DNA from: Tistlia consotensis USBA 355
GTDB lineage: Bacteria > Pseudomonadota > Alphaproteobacteria > Kiloniellales > DSM-21159
Length of the DNA: 64,000 bases
NCBI RefSeq assembly: GCF_900177295.1
Contig: NZ_FWZX01000014.1
Span: 1-64,000 of the forward strand
Reading direction: 5' to 3'
Below the pieces are notes generated by a model, which had not been told where the DNA came from, did not search any database, and saw nothing but the letters and a program-made list of their open reading frames with translations. The translations under genes were made by a program, and so were the position numbers. Positions 7,420 through 16,258 of this stretch are shown here, one piece after another; the first letter of the stretch is position 1; each line of letters opens with the position of its first letter.

Positions 7420-7905
7420 TCAGTCGCAGCGGCGGCCGGGGCGGCCTCCGACGTCGTCCCGGCGCTCGCTGTCGGCGGTCGGCGCCGGTGCGTCGGGCGG
7501 GCGCAAACCCTCCAGGGCCCAGGCGTAGCCTTCCTCGTAGCTGCGGAAGGTGCGGACCTCCGAGCCCGGGTTCTGGAACAGCTTCTGGTACTCGCCGAAC
7601 AGCGCGATGCCGGCGTCCGAGTCCGGGTGGTCGCCGACGATGAAGGCGTTGCGGAAGGCGGTCGGGCGCCGCTCGCGGAGGACCCTGGCGACCTCCTCGA
7701 ACTGGTAGGCCCAGTCCTGGCCCGGCAGGCGGCAGCGGCGCATGTCGACGACCATCGACCGGCCGTCGTAGTCGGCGAGCCGGTAGCGGCTCTCGAAGCC
7801 GGCGCGGCGCTGGCGCAGCCACTCGGAAGCGTCGAACAGCCCTTCGTAGACCGCGACGACGATGCCGTTGGCGTCGATCTCCATCGTCATCCTGAACCCG
7901 CGCAT
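7420..7905 (-). CDS. STAS/SpoIIAA-like protein, paralogue 4 (first of cluster)
   Basis: 161 aa: MTMEIDANGIVVAVYEG, EWLRQRRAGFESRY, DYDGRSMVVDMRRC, AFIVGDHPDSDAGIALFGEYQ and SEVRTFRSYEEGYAWALEGL, plus a polar C-terminal tail. GGGGAG lies 5 bases before the ATG at 7905. As first gene it faces the histidine-kinase gene starting at 8180 on the other strand, with 274 bases between them, so the two sets could share a regulatory region. Copies 1 and 4 share the LRERRP segment, which suggests two rounds of duplication. Confidence 0.7.
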   Translation of the reverse strand: MRGFRMTMEIDANGIVVAVYEGLFDASEWLRQRRAGFESRYRLADYDGRSMVVDMRRCRLPGQDWAYQFEEVARVLRERRPTAFRNAFIVGDHPDSDAGIALFGEYQKLFQNPGSEVRTFRSYEEGYAWALEGLRPPDAPAPTADSERRDDVGGRPGRRCD

Positions 7906-8179
7906 GCCGCTCCCCGAGGCAGCCTCCCTCCACCGCACCGCCGCCAGGGATAGCGCGGCCGGCCCCGCGCCGTCGACCGGCCGACCGTCGGGATGCCGCC
8001 CCGGAAAAGGCCACAGGAGAAAAAGGGTCGAATTCGTTTAGAAAAGGTTAAGGCTCGCAACGCTAGATTGCCGGTTGCGCCGATGCTTCTCGGGCTGCAA
8101 CAAGAGAGTACCCTTCGAGCGGCGCCGGGCGCGCCCTGTGATGTCTTGAGGCGGCCGGCCTCCCGGCCGAAGGTGCGAG

Positions 8180-10432
8180 GTGGCCGGAGGCGACGAGCAG
8201 TCCGACAGTCTCTTCGGCGTCGACACGCTGCGACGGGCGGCGCTCGTCTTTGCGCCCCTGGCGCTGGCCGCGGCGCTGGTCGTCTATCTGCTGTTCCATG
8301 TCCAGGCGACCGCGTTGCGGAACGCCGAGCAGGCCGACGAGGAGCGCGTCGTCGAGATCGGCCGGCAGCGCGGCGACGGCGAGCTCGCCGCCATCCTGTC
8401 GGACCTGCGCTATCTCGCCCGCCAGCAGGCCCTGCAGCGCTGGCTCGCGTCCCCCGACGCCGAGGCCCGGCAGGCCCTGGCCGAGGACTACCACGCCTTC
8501 GCGGCGGAGAAGAGCCTCTACGACCAGATCCGCCTGATCGCTCCCGACGGCCGCGAGCTGGTTCGCGTCAACTGGAACGGCGGCAGCCCGGTCGTCGTTC
8601 CCGACGACCAGCTGCAGGACAAGGCCGCCCGGCCCTACGTCGCGGAGACGCTGAAGCGCGGCCCCGGCGCGATCTAAGTCTCGCCCTTCGATCTCAACCG
8701 CGAGCACGGCGAGGTCGAGCAGCCGATCAAGCCGATGATCCGCTTCGCGACGCCGGTGTTCGACGGCGCCGGCCGGCAGCGCGGCCTCGTCGTCCTGAAC
8801 TATCTGGGCCGGCGGCTGCTCGACCGGATCTCAGACCTGGCCGGCGCCAGCCGAGGTCAGGTCTGGCTGATCGATCGGGACGGCTATTGGCTGATCGGCC
8901 CGACGCCCCGGGACGAGTGGGCCTTCATGTATCCCGACCGGCGGGACCGCTCCTTCGGGCACGCCTATGCGGCGGCCTGGCAGCGGATCGCGGGTGGTCC
9001 GCCGCAGGGCCAGTTCGTCGAGGACGGCGATCTCTTCACCTATTCGCGCCTCGCGCCCTTTTCCGAGCTGCTCGGCAAGGACGGCGAGCCGGCGACGCGG
9101 CCGCCGCTGCTCTATCTCGTCAGCCACCTGCCGGCGCCCGTCCTGACGGCGCCGGGCGAGGCCCTGGCCGGGCGCTTCCTGGCCGCGGCGGCGGTCCTGG
9201 TGCTGCTGCTCGGCGCCGTCTCGATCGTGCTGGCGCGGTCCGGCAGCCACCGCCGCCGGGCCGAGCGCCGGCTGCGGGCCAGCGAGGCGCGCTTCCGCGC
9301 CCTGGTCGAATCGGCGCCCGACGCCGTCGTCATCATCGACACCGACGGCCGCATCGTCCTGGTCAACGACCAGGCGGAGCGGCTGTTCGGCCATTCCCGC
9401 CAGCTGCTGGCCGGCCAGACCGTGGAGCTGCTGGTGCCGGAGCGCTACCGCACGGGTCACGTTGGCCATCGCTCCGGCTATCTCGACCAGCCCCGGGTCC
9501 GGCCGATGGGGGCCGGCCGGGACCTGCAGGGTCTGCGCGCCGACGGCACCGAGTTCCCGGTCGCCATCAGCCTCAGTCCGGTCGAGACCGGCGACGGCCT
9601 GCTGATCGTCGCCGATATCCGCGACGTCACGGACGAGCAGGCGTCGGAGCGCAGGATCCAGGAGCTCAACGAGCGCCTGACGCTCGACAACGCCGAGCTG
9701 GAGACGGTGAACCGGGAGCTCGAGGCCTTCAGCTATTCCGTCTCGCACGACCTGCGCGCGCCGCTGCGGGCGATCGACGGCTTCAGCCAGGCCCTGCTCG
9801 AGGACTGCGGCGAGCAGCTCGACGAAGAGGGCCGGGGCCACCTGAACCGGGTGCGCCAGGCGGCCCAGCGCATGGGGCTGCTGATCGACGACCTGCTGAG
9901 GCTGTCGCGGGTCGCACGCGCCGAGCTCGCCCCCGAGGCGGTCGACCTCGGAGCGCTGGCGCTGGAGGTGGTCGAGGGCCTGCGCTCGGCTTCGCCCGAG
10001 CGCGCGGTCGAGGTCGAGATCGCCCGGGACCTGACCGCGCGGGGCGATCCGCGCCTGCTGCGGATCGCCCTGGAGAACCTGATCGGCAACGCCTGGAAGT
10101 TCACCGCCGGGCGGACGCCGGCGCGCATCGAGCTCGGGCGCTGCGAGCAGGACGGCAAGCCCGCCTTCTTCGTCCGCGACAACGGCGTCGGCTTCGACAT
10201 GACCTACGCCGGGCAGCTGTTCCGGGCCTTCCAGCGCCTGCACGACGCGCGCAGCTTCCCGGGGACCGGGATCGGCCTCGCGACCGTGCAGCGGATCGTT
10301 CACAAGCACGGCGGCGCGGTCTGGGCCGAGGCCGCTACCAATGAAGGGGCAACCTTCTACTTCACACTCGAGAGCGCGATCCGGCCGGGCCGACTCGACC
10401 CGGCCGGCGAAGCGCCCTCTGCGACCACCTGA
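8180..10432 (+). pseudogene. Sensor histidine kinase interrupted by an in-frame stop
   Basis: A single frame from a GTG at 8180 to TGA at 10430-10432 would give about 750 aa, but a TAA at 8675-8677 (codon 166) breaks it. Directly after the stop the frame continues VSPFDLN, and Cache-type sensors usually have a Tyr before VSPFDLN, so TAC or TAT became TAA. Parts: membrane segment near residues 20-38, periplasmic Cache-like domain, second membrane segment near 332-352, PAS about 370-485, HisKA with [11 protein letters not shown] (His about 523, phytochrome-type), and HATPase with NLIGNAWKF and GTGIGLATV. Re-initiation at 8735 would lose the first membrane segment and half the sensor. Either a recent pseudogene or a base-call error. 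Confidence 0.75.
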
Positions 10433-10434
10433 TT

Positions 10435-10476
10435 GGAGCCCGACCCGATCGCGCCGAGGCGATCGGGTCGGGCTCC
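10435..10476. promoter_or_regulatory. Perfect 18-bp hairpin between kinase and response regulator
   Basis: The arm at 10435-10452 (GGAGCCCGACCCGATCGC) is fully complementary to 10459-10476 around a 6-base loop. It begins 3 bases after the kinase stop and ends 7 bases before the GGGAGAG ribosome-binding site of the regulator. No T-run follows, so it is more likely an mRNA processing or stability element, or a partial attenuator, than a full terminator. Confidence 0.6.
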
Positions 10477-10492
10477 GGACGAGGGAGAGCCT

Positions 10493-10939
10493 ATGTCGGC
10501 ACGCAACATCCTGCTGATCGAGGACAATCCGGACGACGAGGCGCTCACCCTGCGCGCGTTCCGCAAGAACAACATCAGCAATCCCGTGGTGGTGGCACGG
10601 GACGGTGCCGAGGCGCTGGATTACCTCTTCGCGACCGGCGAGCACGCGGGCCGCGACGTCTCGGACCTGCCGCAGGTCGTGCTGCTCGACCTGAAGCTGC
10701 CGAAGGTCGACGGCCTCGAGGTGCTGCGCCGTGTCCGCGCCGACGAGCGTACCCGCCTGCTGCCGGTGGTGATCCTGACCTCCTCCGGGGAGGAGCGCGA
10801 CCTCGTCGAGGGCTACCGCCTGGGTGCCAACAGCTACGTGCGCAAGCCGGTCGACTTCGACGCCTTCGTCGAGGCCGCCCGGCAGCTCGGGCTCTACTGG
10901 CTGCTGCTCAACGAGATGCCGCCGAGGCCGATGGGATGA
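10493..10939 (+). CDS. Response regulator, single REC domain (Rcp1/CheY-like)
   Basis: 148 aa made only of a receiver domain. The acidic pocket is in [11 protein letters not shown], the phospho-acceptor Asp in [17 protein letters not shown] (about residue 66), the switch Thr/Ser in [12 protein letters not shown] and the conserved Lys in SYVRKPVDF. The NPDDE and LKLPKVDG wording is typical of Rcp1-type regulators paired with phytochrome-like kinases, which fits the upstream kinase. ATG at 10493 is preceded by GGGAGAG. The stop overlaps the next start (ATGA). It probably passes phosphate to the hybrid protein downstream. Confidence 0.9.
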   Translation: MSARNILLIEDNPDDEALTLRAFRKNNISNPVVVARDGAEALDYLFATGEHAGRDVSDLPQVVLLDLKLPKVDGLEVLRRVRADERTRLLPVVILTSSGEERDLVEGYRLGANSYVRKPVDFDAFVEAARQLGLYWLLLNEMPPRPMG

Positions 10940-13299
10940 GCGGGCAGGAGCGGGGTATGGCGAAGCCGCTGCGCGTCCTGCTGGTCGAGGACTCCCCCGA
11001 CGACGCGGAGCTGATCCTGCGCGAGCTGCGCCGCGGCGGCCTGGCGCCGAGCCACCGGACCGTGGCCGCCGCCGAGGCCTTCCTCGGCGCGCTCGAGAGC
11101 CAGGAGTGGGACCTGATCCTCTGCGACTACACGATGACTGGCTTCAGCGGCGCCCAGGCCCTGGCCCTGCTGCGCAGCCGCGGCCTCGACATCCCCTTCA
11201 TCTTCGTCTCCGGCACGATCGGCGAGGAGACGGCGGTGGCGGCGATGCGGGCGGGCGCCCAGGACTATGTCGTCAAGGACAACCTGAAGCGGCTCGTCCC
11301 GGCGATCGAGCGCGAGCTGCGCGACTCGGCGATGCGCCAGGGGCGGCTGCGTGCCGAGGCGGAGCGCCAGGCCGCGGAGACGCGCTTCCGCGAGATCCTG
11401 GCGATGGCGCCGGACGCGGTCGTGGCGGTCGACGAGGAGCAGCGCATCACGCTCTTCAACCGTGCGGCCGAGGCGGTGTTCGGCTACAGCGTCGAGGAGG
11501 TCTCGGGGCAGTTCCTCGATCTGCTGCTGCCCTCCGGCATGGTGGCGGAGCACCGCCGCCATCTGGCCGCCTTCGCCGAGCGTCCCGAGACGGTCCGGCG
11601 CATGAGCGAGCGCAGCGAGGTGACCGGGCGGCGCAAGAGCGGCGAGGAGTTTCCGGCCGAGGCCTCGATCTCCAAGCTGATCGAGGACGGCAGGACGACC
11701 TTCCTGGCCGTGATCCGTGACGTCAGCGAGCGCAAGGCCCTGCAGGAGCAGCTCCGGCAGGTCCAGAAGATGGAGGCGGTCGGCCAGCTGACCGGCGGCC
11801 TTGCCCACGACTTCAACAACCTTCTGACCATCGTCATCGGCAACCTCGACCAGCTGTGCGAGGAGCTCGACGGCCAGCTCCGGGCGCGCAAGCTGGCCGA
11901 CCAGGCGCTCGGTGCCAGCCTGCGCGGGGCGAACCTGACCCGGCAGCTGCTCGCCTTCTCGCGGCGGCAGCCGCTGGAGACCAGGGTCTTCGACCTCAAC
12001 CGCCTGGTCTCCGACACCATCGCGCTGCTGCGCCGCACGCTCGGCGAGCCGGTCGAGGTCGAGACCCGGCTGGCCGCCGAGCTCTGGCCGGCCCTCGCCG
12101 ACCCGACGCAGCTCGAGGCAGCGCTCGCCAACCTCGCGATCAACGCCCGCGACGCCATGCCGGACGGCGGGCGCCTGATCGTCGAGACCGCGAACAAGCC
12201 GCTCGACGCGCACTACGCCGCCTGCAACCTCGAGGTCGCGCCGGGCGACTACGTCGTGCTCGCGGTGTCCGACAGCGGCACCGGCATCCCGCCGGAGGTT
12301 CTCGACAAGGTCTTCGAGCCCTTCTTCACCACCAAGGACCCGGGCAAGGGCACGGGCCTCGGTCTCAGCATGGTCTACGGCTTCGCCAAGCAGTCGGGCG
12401 GCCACGTCAAGATCTACAGCGAGCTCGGCCACGGCACGACGGTGCGCCTCTACCTGCCGCGCGCGAGCACGCAGCCGAAGGACGAGGAGGCCGCCGCGCC
12501 GCACCTTCGGCCGGTGACCAAGGTGGCGCGCGACGCGACCATCCTGGTGGTCGAGGACGACGAGGAGGTCCGCGCTGTCGCGCTGCGCCAGCTGCGCGCG
12601 CTCGGCTACCGGGTCGTCGAGGCGGCGGACGGCAAGGCCGGACTGCAGCTCCTGGAGCAGCAGGCGGAGGTCGATCTGCTGTTCACGGACGTCGTGATGC
12701 GCGGCGGCATGTCGGGACCCGAGCTGGCCCGCGAGGCGCGCAGGCGCTGGCCCAGCCTGAAGGTGCTGTTCACCTCGGGCTACACCGAGGCGGCCCTGGC
12801 CGGCGGCAGCTCGATCGAGGGGCTCGGCAATCTGCTGTCCAAGCCCTATCGCCGGGACGAACTGGCCCGCAAGGTCGCCGAGGCGCTCGACGGCAACGGC
12901 CACGCGGCCGTCACGGGGCTGCGCCTCCTGATGGTCGACGACGAGCCGGACGTCGGCGCCTTCGTCCGCGAGGTCGCCGAGGGCCTGGGCTTCGAGGTGG
13001 CCTTCACCGATCGGGCCCGGCAGTTCGCGGCGCTGTACAGCTCGTTCCGCCCGGACGTCGTGATCCTCGACCTGGCGATGCCCGACACCGACGGCATCGA
13101 GCTGCTGCAGGTCCTGGCCGATGCCGGCAGCCGGGCCCGCATCCTGCTGATGAGCGGCTTCGACCCGAAGATGCGCGAGGCGGCGCTGCTGCTCGGCAAG
13201 GCCCGGGCGCTGCGCATGGTCGGCATCGTACCGAAGCCGGTGCGCGCCGCGGAGCTGCGGCTCCTGCTGGCCGAGCTCGGCCGCGACGGTGGGGCCTGA
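10936..13299 (+). CDS. Hybrid sensor kinase, REC-PAS-HisKA-HATPase-REC-REC
   Basis: 787 aa, no membrane segment, so cytoplasmic. Receiver 1 ([12 protein letters not shown], Asp about 64 in [12 protein letters not shown]) is followed by PAS (about 150-265), HisKA with [15 protein letters not shown] (His about 291), HATPase ([22 protein letters not shown]), receiver 2 ([20 protein letters not shown]) and receiver 3 ([20 protein letters not shown]). No DNA-binding output domain. The start overlaps the single-domain regulator by 4 bases; a second ATG at 10957 also fits. With three receivers it probably acts as a phosphorelay hub for the operon. Confidence 0.9.
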   Translation: MSGQERGMAKPLRVLLVEDSPDDAELILRELRRGGLAPSHRTVAAAEAFLGALESQEWDLILCDYTMTGFSGAQALALLRSRGLDIPFIFVSGTIGEETAVAAMRAGAQDYVVKDNLKRLVPAIERELRDSAMRQGRLRAEAERQAAETRFREILAMAPDAVVAVDEEQRITLFNRAAEAVFGYSVEEVSGQFLDLLLPSGMVAEHRRHLAAFAERPETVRRMSERSEVTGRRKSGEEFPAEASISKLIEDGRTTFLAVIRDVSERKALQEQLRQVQKMEAVGQLTGGLAHDFNNLLTIVIGNLDQLCEELDGQLRARKLADQALGASLRGANLTRQLLAFSRRQPLETRVFDLNRLVSDTIALLRRTLGEPVEVETRLAAELWPALADPTQLEAALANLAINARDAMPDGGRLIVETANKPLDAHYAACNLEVAPGDYVVLAVSDSGTGIPPEVLDKVFEPFFTTKDPGKGTGLGLSMVYGFAKQSGGHVKIYSELGHGTTVRLYLPRASTQPKDEEAAAPHLRPVTKVARDATILVVEDDEEVRAVALRQLRALGYRVVEAADGKAGLQLLEQQAEVDLLFTDVVMRGGMSGPELAREARRRWPSLKVLFTSGYTEAALAGGSSIEGLGNLLSKPYRRDELARKVAEALDGNGHAAVTGLRLLMVDDEPDVGAFVREVAEGLGFEVAFTDRARQFAALYSSFRPDVVILDLAMPDTDGIELLQVLADAGSRARILLMSGFDPKMREAALLLGKARALRMVGIVPKPVRAAELRLLLAELGRDGGA

Positions 13300-13312
13300 G
13301 GCGGCCGGCCGG

Positions 13313-13501
13313 TCAGTCCTTGGGCGGGGGCTCCCGGCGCGGCTCCTCGAGCGGAGCGTCGTCCTCGTCGTCGAAGAGGATGCGCTGGGCGGCGCCGTCC
13401 AGGTCGTCGTACTGGCCGCTCCTGAGCGCCCAGAGGAAGGCGCCGAGGCCGAGCAGGCCGAGGAACAGGGCGATCGGGATCAGGTAGACGAGGACGGTCA
13501 C
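13313..13501 (-). CDS. ccoS: cbb3 oxidase assembly protein CcoS
   Basis: 62 aa. A single membrane helix (VLVYLIPIALFLGLLGLGAF) is followed by WALRSGQYDDLDGAAQRILF, the standard CcoS/FixS signature, and an acidic tail. Known to be needed for cofactor insertion into cbb3 oxidase. The start is a GTG overlapping the stop of ccoI by 4 bases. Last gene of ccoGHIS; it converges with the hybrid kinase, 13 bases away, without a visible terminator. Confidence 0.9.
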   Translation of the reverse strand: MTVLVYLIPIALFLGLLGLGAFLWALRSGQYDDLDGAAQRILFDDEDDAPLEEPRREPPPKD

Positions 13502-15750
13502 CGTGCCGCGTCCGGGGCTGCCCGCCGCCGGACTAGTCCGAGGCGCAGCGCGTTGCCGATCACGGTCAGCGACGAGCAGGACATGGCGACCGCGGCGATC
13601 AGCGGCGTGACGAAGCCGGCGACGGCGAGCGGCACGGCGAAGAGGTTGTAGAGGATCGCCAGGCCGAAGTTCTGGCGGACCAGCGCCTCGGCGCGCCGCG
13701 CGACCTCGAGCACCTCGAGCACCGGATCCAGGCGGGTCCCCTGGAACACGGCGTCGGCGGCGGTCTGGCTGATGTCGATGGCGCTCGACGGCGACAGCGA
13801 GACGCTGGCGGCGGCCAGCGCCGGCGCGTCGTTCAGGCCGTCGCCGACCATCAGCACCTTGCGGCCCTGGGCGGCCAGCGCCTCGAGGCGCGCGACCTTG
13901 CCGGCCGGCGTCAGCCCGGCCTGGGCGCCGGCGATGCCGAGCCGGCCGGCGACGGCCATGACGGTCGGCGCCCGGTCGCCGGACAGGAGCTCGACGGCGA
14001 GGCCCCGGCGCTGCAGCTCGGCGACGACCGCGGCGGCGTCGCTGCGCAGGCGGTCCTCGAAGGCGAAGCGCACCGGCGCCCGGCCGGGACGGCAGAGCCA
14101 GAGCTCCGGCCCCTCGCCCGCGTCGTCGCCCGCGGCCTCGTCGTCCAGGCCTAGCCAGCGGCGGTTGCCGAGCCGGACCGGTCCGGCCTCGGTCAGGCGT
14201 TCGAGGCCGCAGCCGGGGACCTCGACGACGCCCTCGGCGGCCGGCACGTCGGGCAGCGCGCGGACCAGGGCGCGGGCCAGCGGATGCCTGGAGTTGGCGG
14301 CCAGCGCGCCGGCCTCGCTCAGGGCCTCGTCCCCGGTCCCGGTCGGCGGGGCCTCGCGGCGCAGCTCGGGCCGGCCCTCGGTCAGGGTGCCGGTCTTGTC
14401 GAAGACCACGGTGTCGACCTCGGCGAGGCGCTCCAGCGCAGTCGCCGACTTCAGCAGGATGCCGCGCCGCATCAGGCGGCCGCTGGCCATGACCTGGACC
14501 GCCGGCACGGCGAGGCCGAGGGCACAGGGGCAGGTGACGATCAGCACGGCGACGGCGATCAGCAGCGCCTGCTGCCAGGCGAGGCCGCCGATCAGGGCCC
14601 AGCCGAGGAAGGCGCCCAGCGCGGCCAGGTGGACGACCGGCGCGTAGATCCGCGACAGGCGGTCGGCGAGGCCGACGAAGCGCGCCTTGCGCTGCTCGGC
14701 GCACTCCATCAGGCGGACGATCTCGGCCAGCAGCGTCTTCTCGCCGGTCGCGGTGACGGTCAGGCGCAGCGGTGCCGAGACGTTGGTCGTGCCGGCGAAG
14801 ACCCGGGCGCCCGGGCCGGCCGCCTGCAGCAGCGTCTCGCCGGTGATCAGCTGGCTGTCGATCTCCGAGCTGCCGCTGGCGACCTCGCCGTCGACGGCGA
14901 TGCGCTCGCCGGCGGCGACCAGGACGGTCGCGCCCGGCGCGACCTGCTCGGGCGGCACCAGCAGCTGGCTGCCGTCGTCCTGCAGCACGGTGACCGCCTG
15001 GGCGCCCAGGGCGAGCAGCCGCTCGGCCGCCGAGCGGGCCCGGCCGCGCGCCCGGCGGTCGAGATAGCGGCCGACCAGCAGGAAGAACAGCAGGGTGACG
15101 GCGGAGTCGAAATAGGCGTGCGGCCCGCCGGTCGCGGTTTCGTGCAGCGACATGCCGGCGGCGAGCAGCACGCCCAGCGAGATCGGCACGTCCATGTTGG
15201 CGCTGCGCGCCTTGAGCGCGGCCAGGGCCGATCGGAAGAAGGGCCGGCCGGCATAGGCGATCGCGGGCAGGGCGATCAGCGCCGAGAACCAGTGCAGCAT
15301 GTCGCGCAGGGCGCTGCCGCTCTCCTCGCCGGCGCCGGCCCAGACCGCGATCGACAGCAGCATGACGTTGGCGGCGGCGAAGCCGGCGACCGCCAGGCAG
15401 CGCAGCAGCTCCTTCTCGCTGCGCGTGTCGTCGGCGGTCAGGCGCGAGGGCTCGTAGGGCACGACCCTGTAGCCCAGCCCCTCGACCTTGCGGACCACCT
15501 CGCCGGCGAAGCGGCGCTCGCCGTGCCAGCCGACGGTCAGCCGCCGGGTCGTCAGGTTGAGCCGCGCCTCCTCGACCCCCGGCAGCTCGGCCAGGCCCCG
15601 CTCGATGCGCCGCACGCAGCCCCCGCAGTGCACGCCCTCGACCAGCAGGTGGAGACGCCGGCCGCCGTCGTCGGCGAGCTGGACGTAGGCGGTGGCGTCG
15701 ACCGACGGCGGCTCGGCGCCGCCGCGGGGCAGGGGCTCGGCGAGGCTCAT
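13498..15750 (-). CDS. ccoI: Copper-exporting P1B-type ATPase for cbb3 assembly
   Basis: 750 aa inner-membrane pump (CcoI/FixI) that delivers copper for the CcoN subunit. N-terminal heavy-metal domain with GVHCGGC (Cys42, Cys45), then several membrane helices, the metal-translocating VTCPCALGLAVP, the phosphorylation motif DKTGTLTEG and the hinge MVGDGLNDAPAL. The length is normal. It starts 4 bases after ccoH and overlaps ccoS. Its place in ccoGHIS next to ccoNOQP separates it from CopA-type detoxification pumps. Confidence 0.93.
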   Translation of the reverse strand: MSLAEPLPRGGAEPPSVDATAYVQLADDGGRRLHLLVEGVHCGGCVRRIERGLAELPGVEEARLNLTTRRLTVGWHGERRFAGEVVRKVEGLGYRVVPYEPSRLTADDTRSEKELLRCLAVAGFAAANVMLLSIAVWAGAGEESGSALRDMLHWFSALIALPAIAYAGRPFFRSALAALKARSANMDVPISLGVLLAAGMSLHETATGGPHAYFDSAVTLLFFLLVGRYLDRRARGRARSAAERLLALGAQAVTVLQDDGSQLLVPPEQVAPGATVLVAAGERIAVDGEVASGSSEIDSQLITGETLLQAAGPGARVFAGTTNVSAPLRLTVTATGEKTLLAEIVRLMECAEQRKARFVGLADRLSRIYAPVVHLAALGAFLGWALIGGLAWQQALLIAVAVLIVTCPCALGLAVPAVQVMASGRLMRRGILLKSATALERLAEVDTVVFDKTGTLTEGRPELRREAPPTGTGDEALSEAGALAANSRHPLARALVRALPDVPAAEGVVEVPGCGLERLTEAGPVRLGNRRWLGLDDEAAGDDAGEGPELWLCRPGRAPVRFAFEDRLRSDAAAVVAELQRRGLAVELLSGDRAPTVMAVAGRLGIAGAQAGLTPAGKVARLEALAAQGRKVLMVGDGLNDAPALAAASVSLSPSSAIDISQTAADAVFQGTRLDPVLEVLEVARRAEALVRQNFGLAILYNLFAVPLAVAGFVTPLIAAVAMSCSSLTVIGNALRLGLVRRRAAPDAAR

Positions 15751-15754
15751 GGCG

Positions 15755-16258
15755 TCACTTGACCATCAGGCGCTTGACCGTCTCGAAGCTGTGCTCGCCC
15801 TTGTGCAGGACGATGCGCAGGTGCCACTGGCCGGGCGGCAGCGCCGCGACCTCGGCGCTCCAGCGGCCGCGCTGGTCGGCGGAGAAGCCGACGGCGCGGT
15901 CGAGGGCGGTCTGGGTCGGACGCTCCAGCTTGGCGACGACCCGGTCGGCGGCGATAGGGTGGCCGTCGCGGTCGGCGAGCGAGACCTGGAGGCGCAGCGA
16001 GCCGGGCTGCGGGTTGTCCTGGGCGACGCCGACCTGCCAGCCGAGCTTGGCCTGGGCGCGGGCGTCCTCCAGGGCCTCGTTGTACTTGAGGCCGCGCAGG
16101 TAGTAGTCGTGCTCGACGATGCCGGTCCAGCTGTCGAGCGCGGTCGAGACCATGATCCCGTTGACCGCGAAGACGACCCCGAAGCCGCCGACGAAGATCC
16201 AGGGAATCCAGCGGCTCTCGCCGAACAGGCGGTGACGCAGCAGGGCGGCTCGGCTCAT
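15755..16258 (-). CDS. ccoH: cbb3 oxidase assembly protein CcoH/FixH
   Basis: 167 aa. One membrane helix near residues 17-40 (IPWIFVGGFGVVFAVNG), then a periplasmic domain with the FixH pattern DYYLRGLKYNEALE and, near the end, PPGQWHLRIVLHKG. The family is needed for stable cbb3 assembly and interacts with CcoI and the oxidase subunits. The ATG overlaps the ccoG stop by 4 bases, so expression is coupled. Confidence 0.92.
   Translation of the reverse strand: MSRAALLRHRLFGESRWIPWIFVGGFGVVFAVNGIMVSTALDSWTGIVEHDYYLRGLKYNEALEDARAQAKLGWQVGVAQDNPQPGSLRLQVSLADRDGHPIAADRVVAKLERPTQTALDRAVGFSADQRGRWSAEVAALPPGQWHLRIVLHKGEHSFETVKRLMVK

Noticed and set aside
10936..13299. Two separate genes for kinase and receivers
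   Set aside because: The frame is continuous with normal linkers, so it is one hybrid protein.
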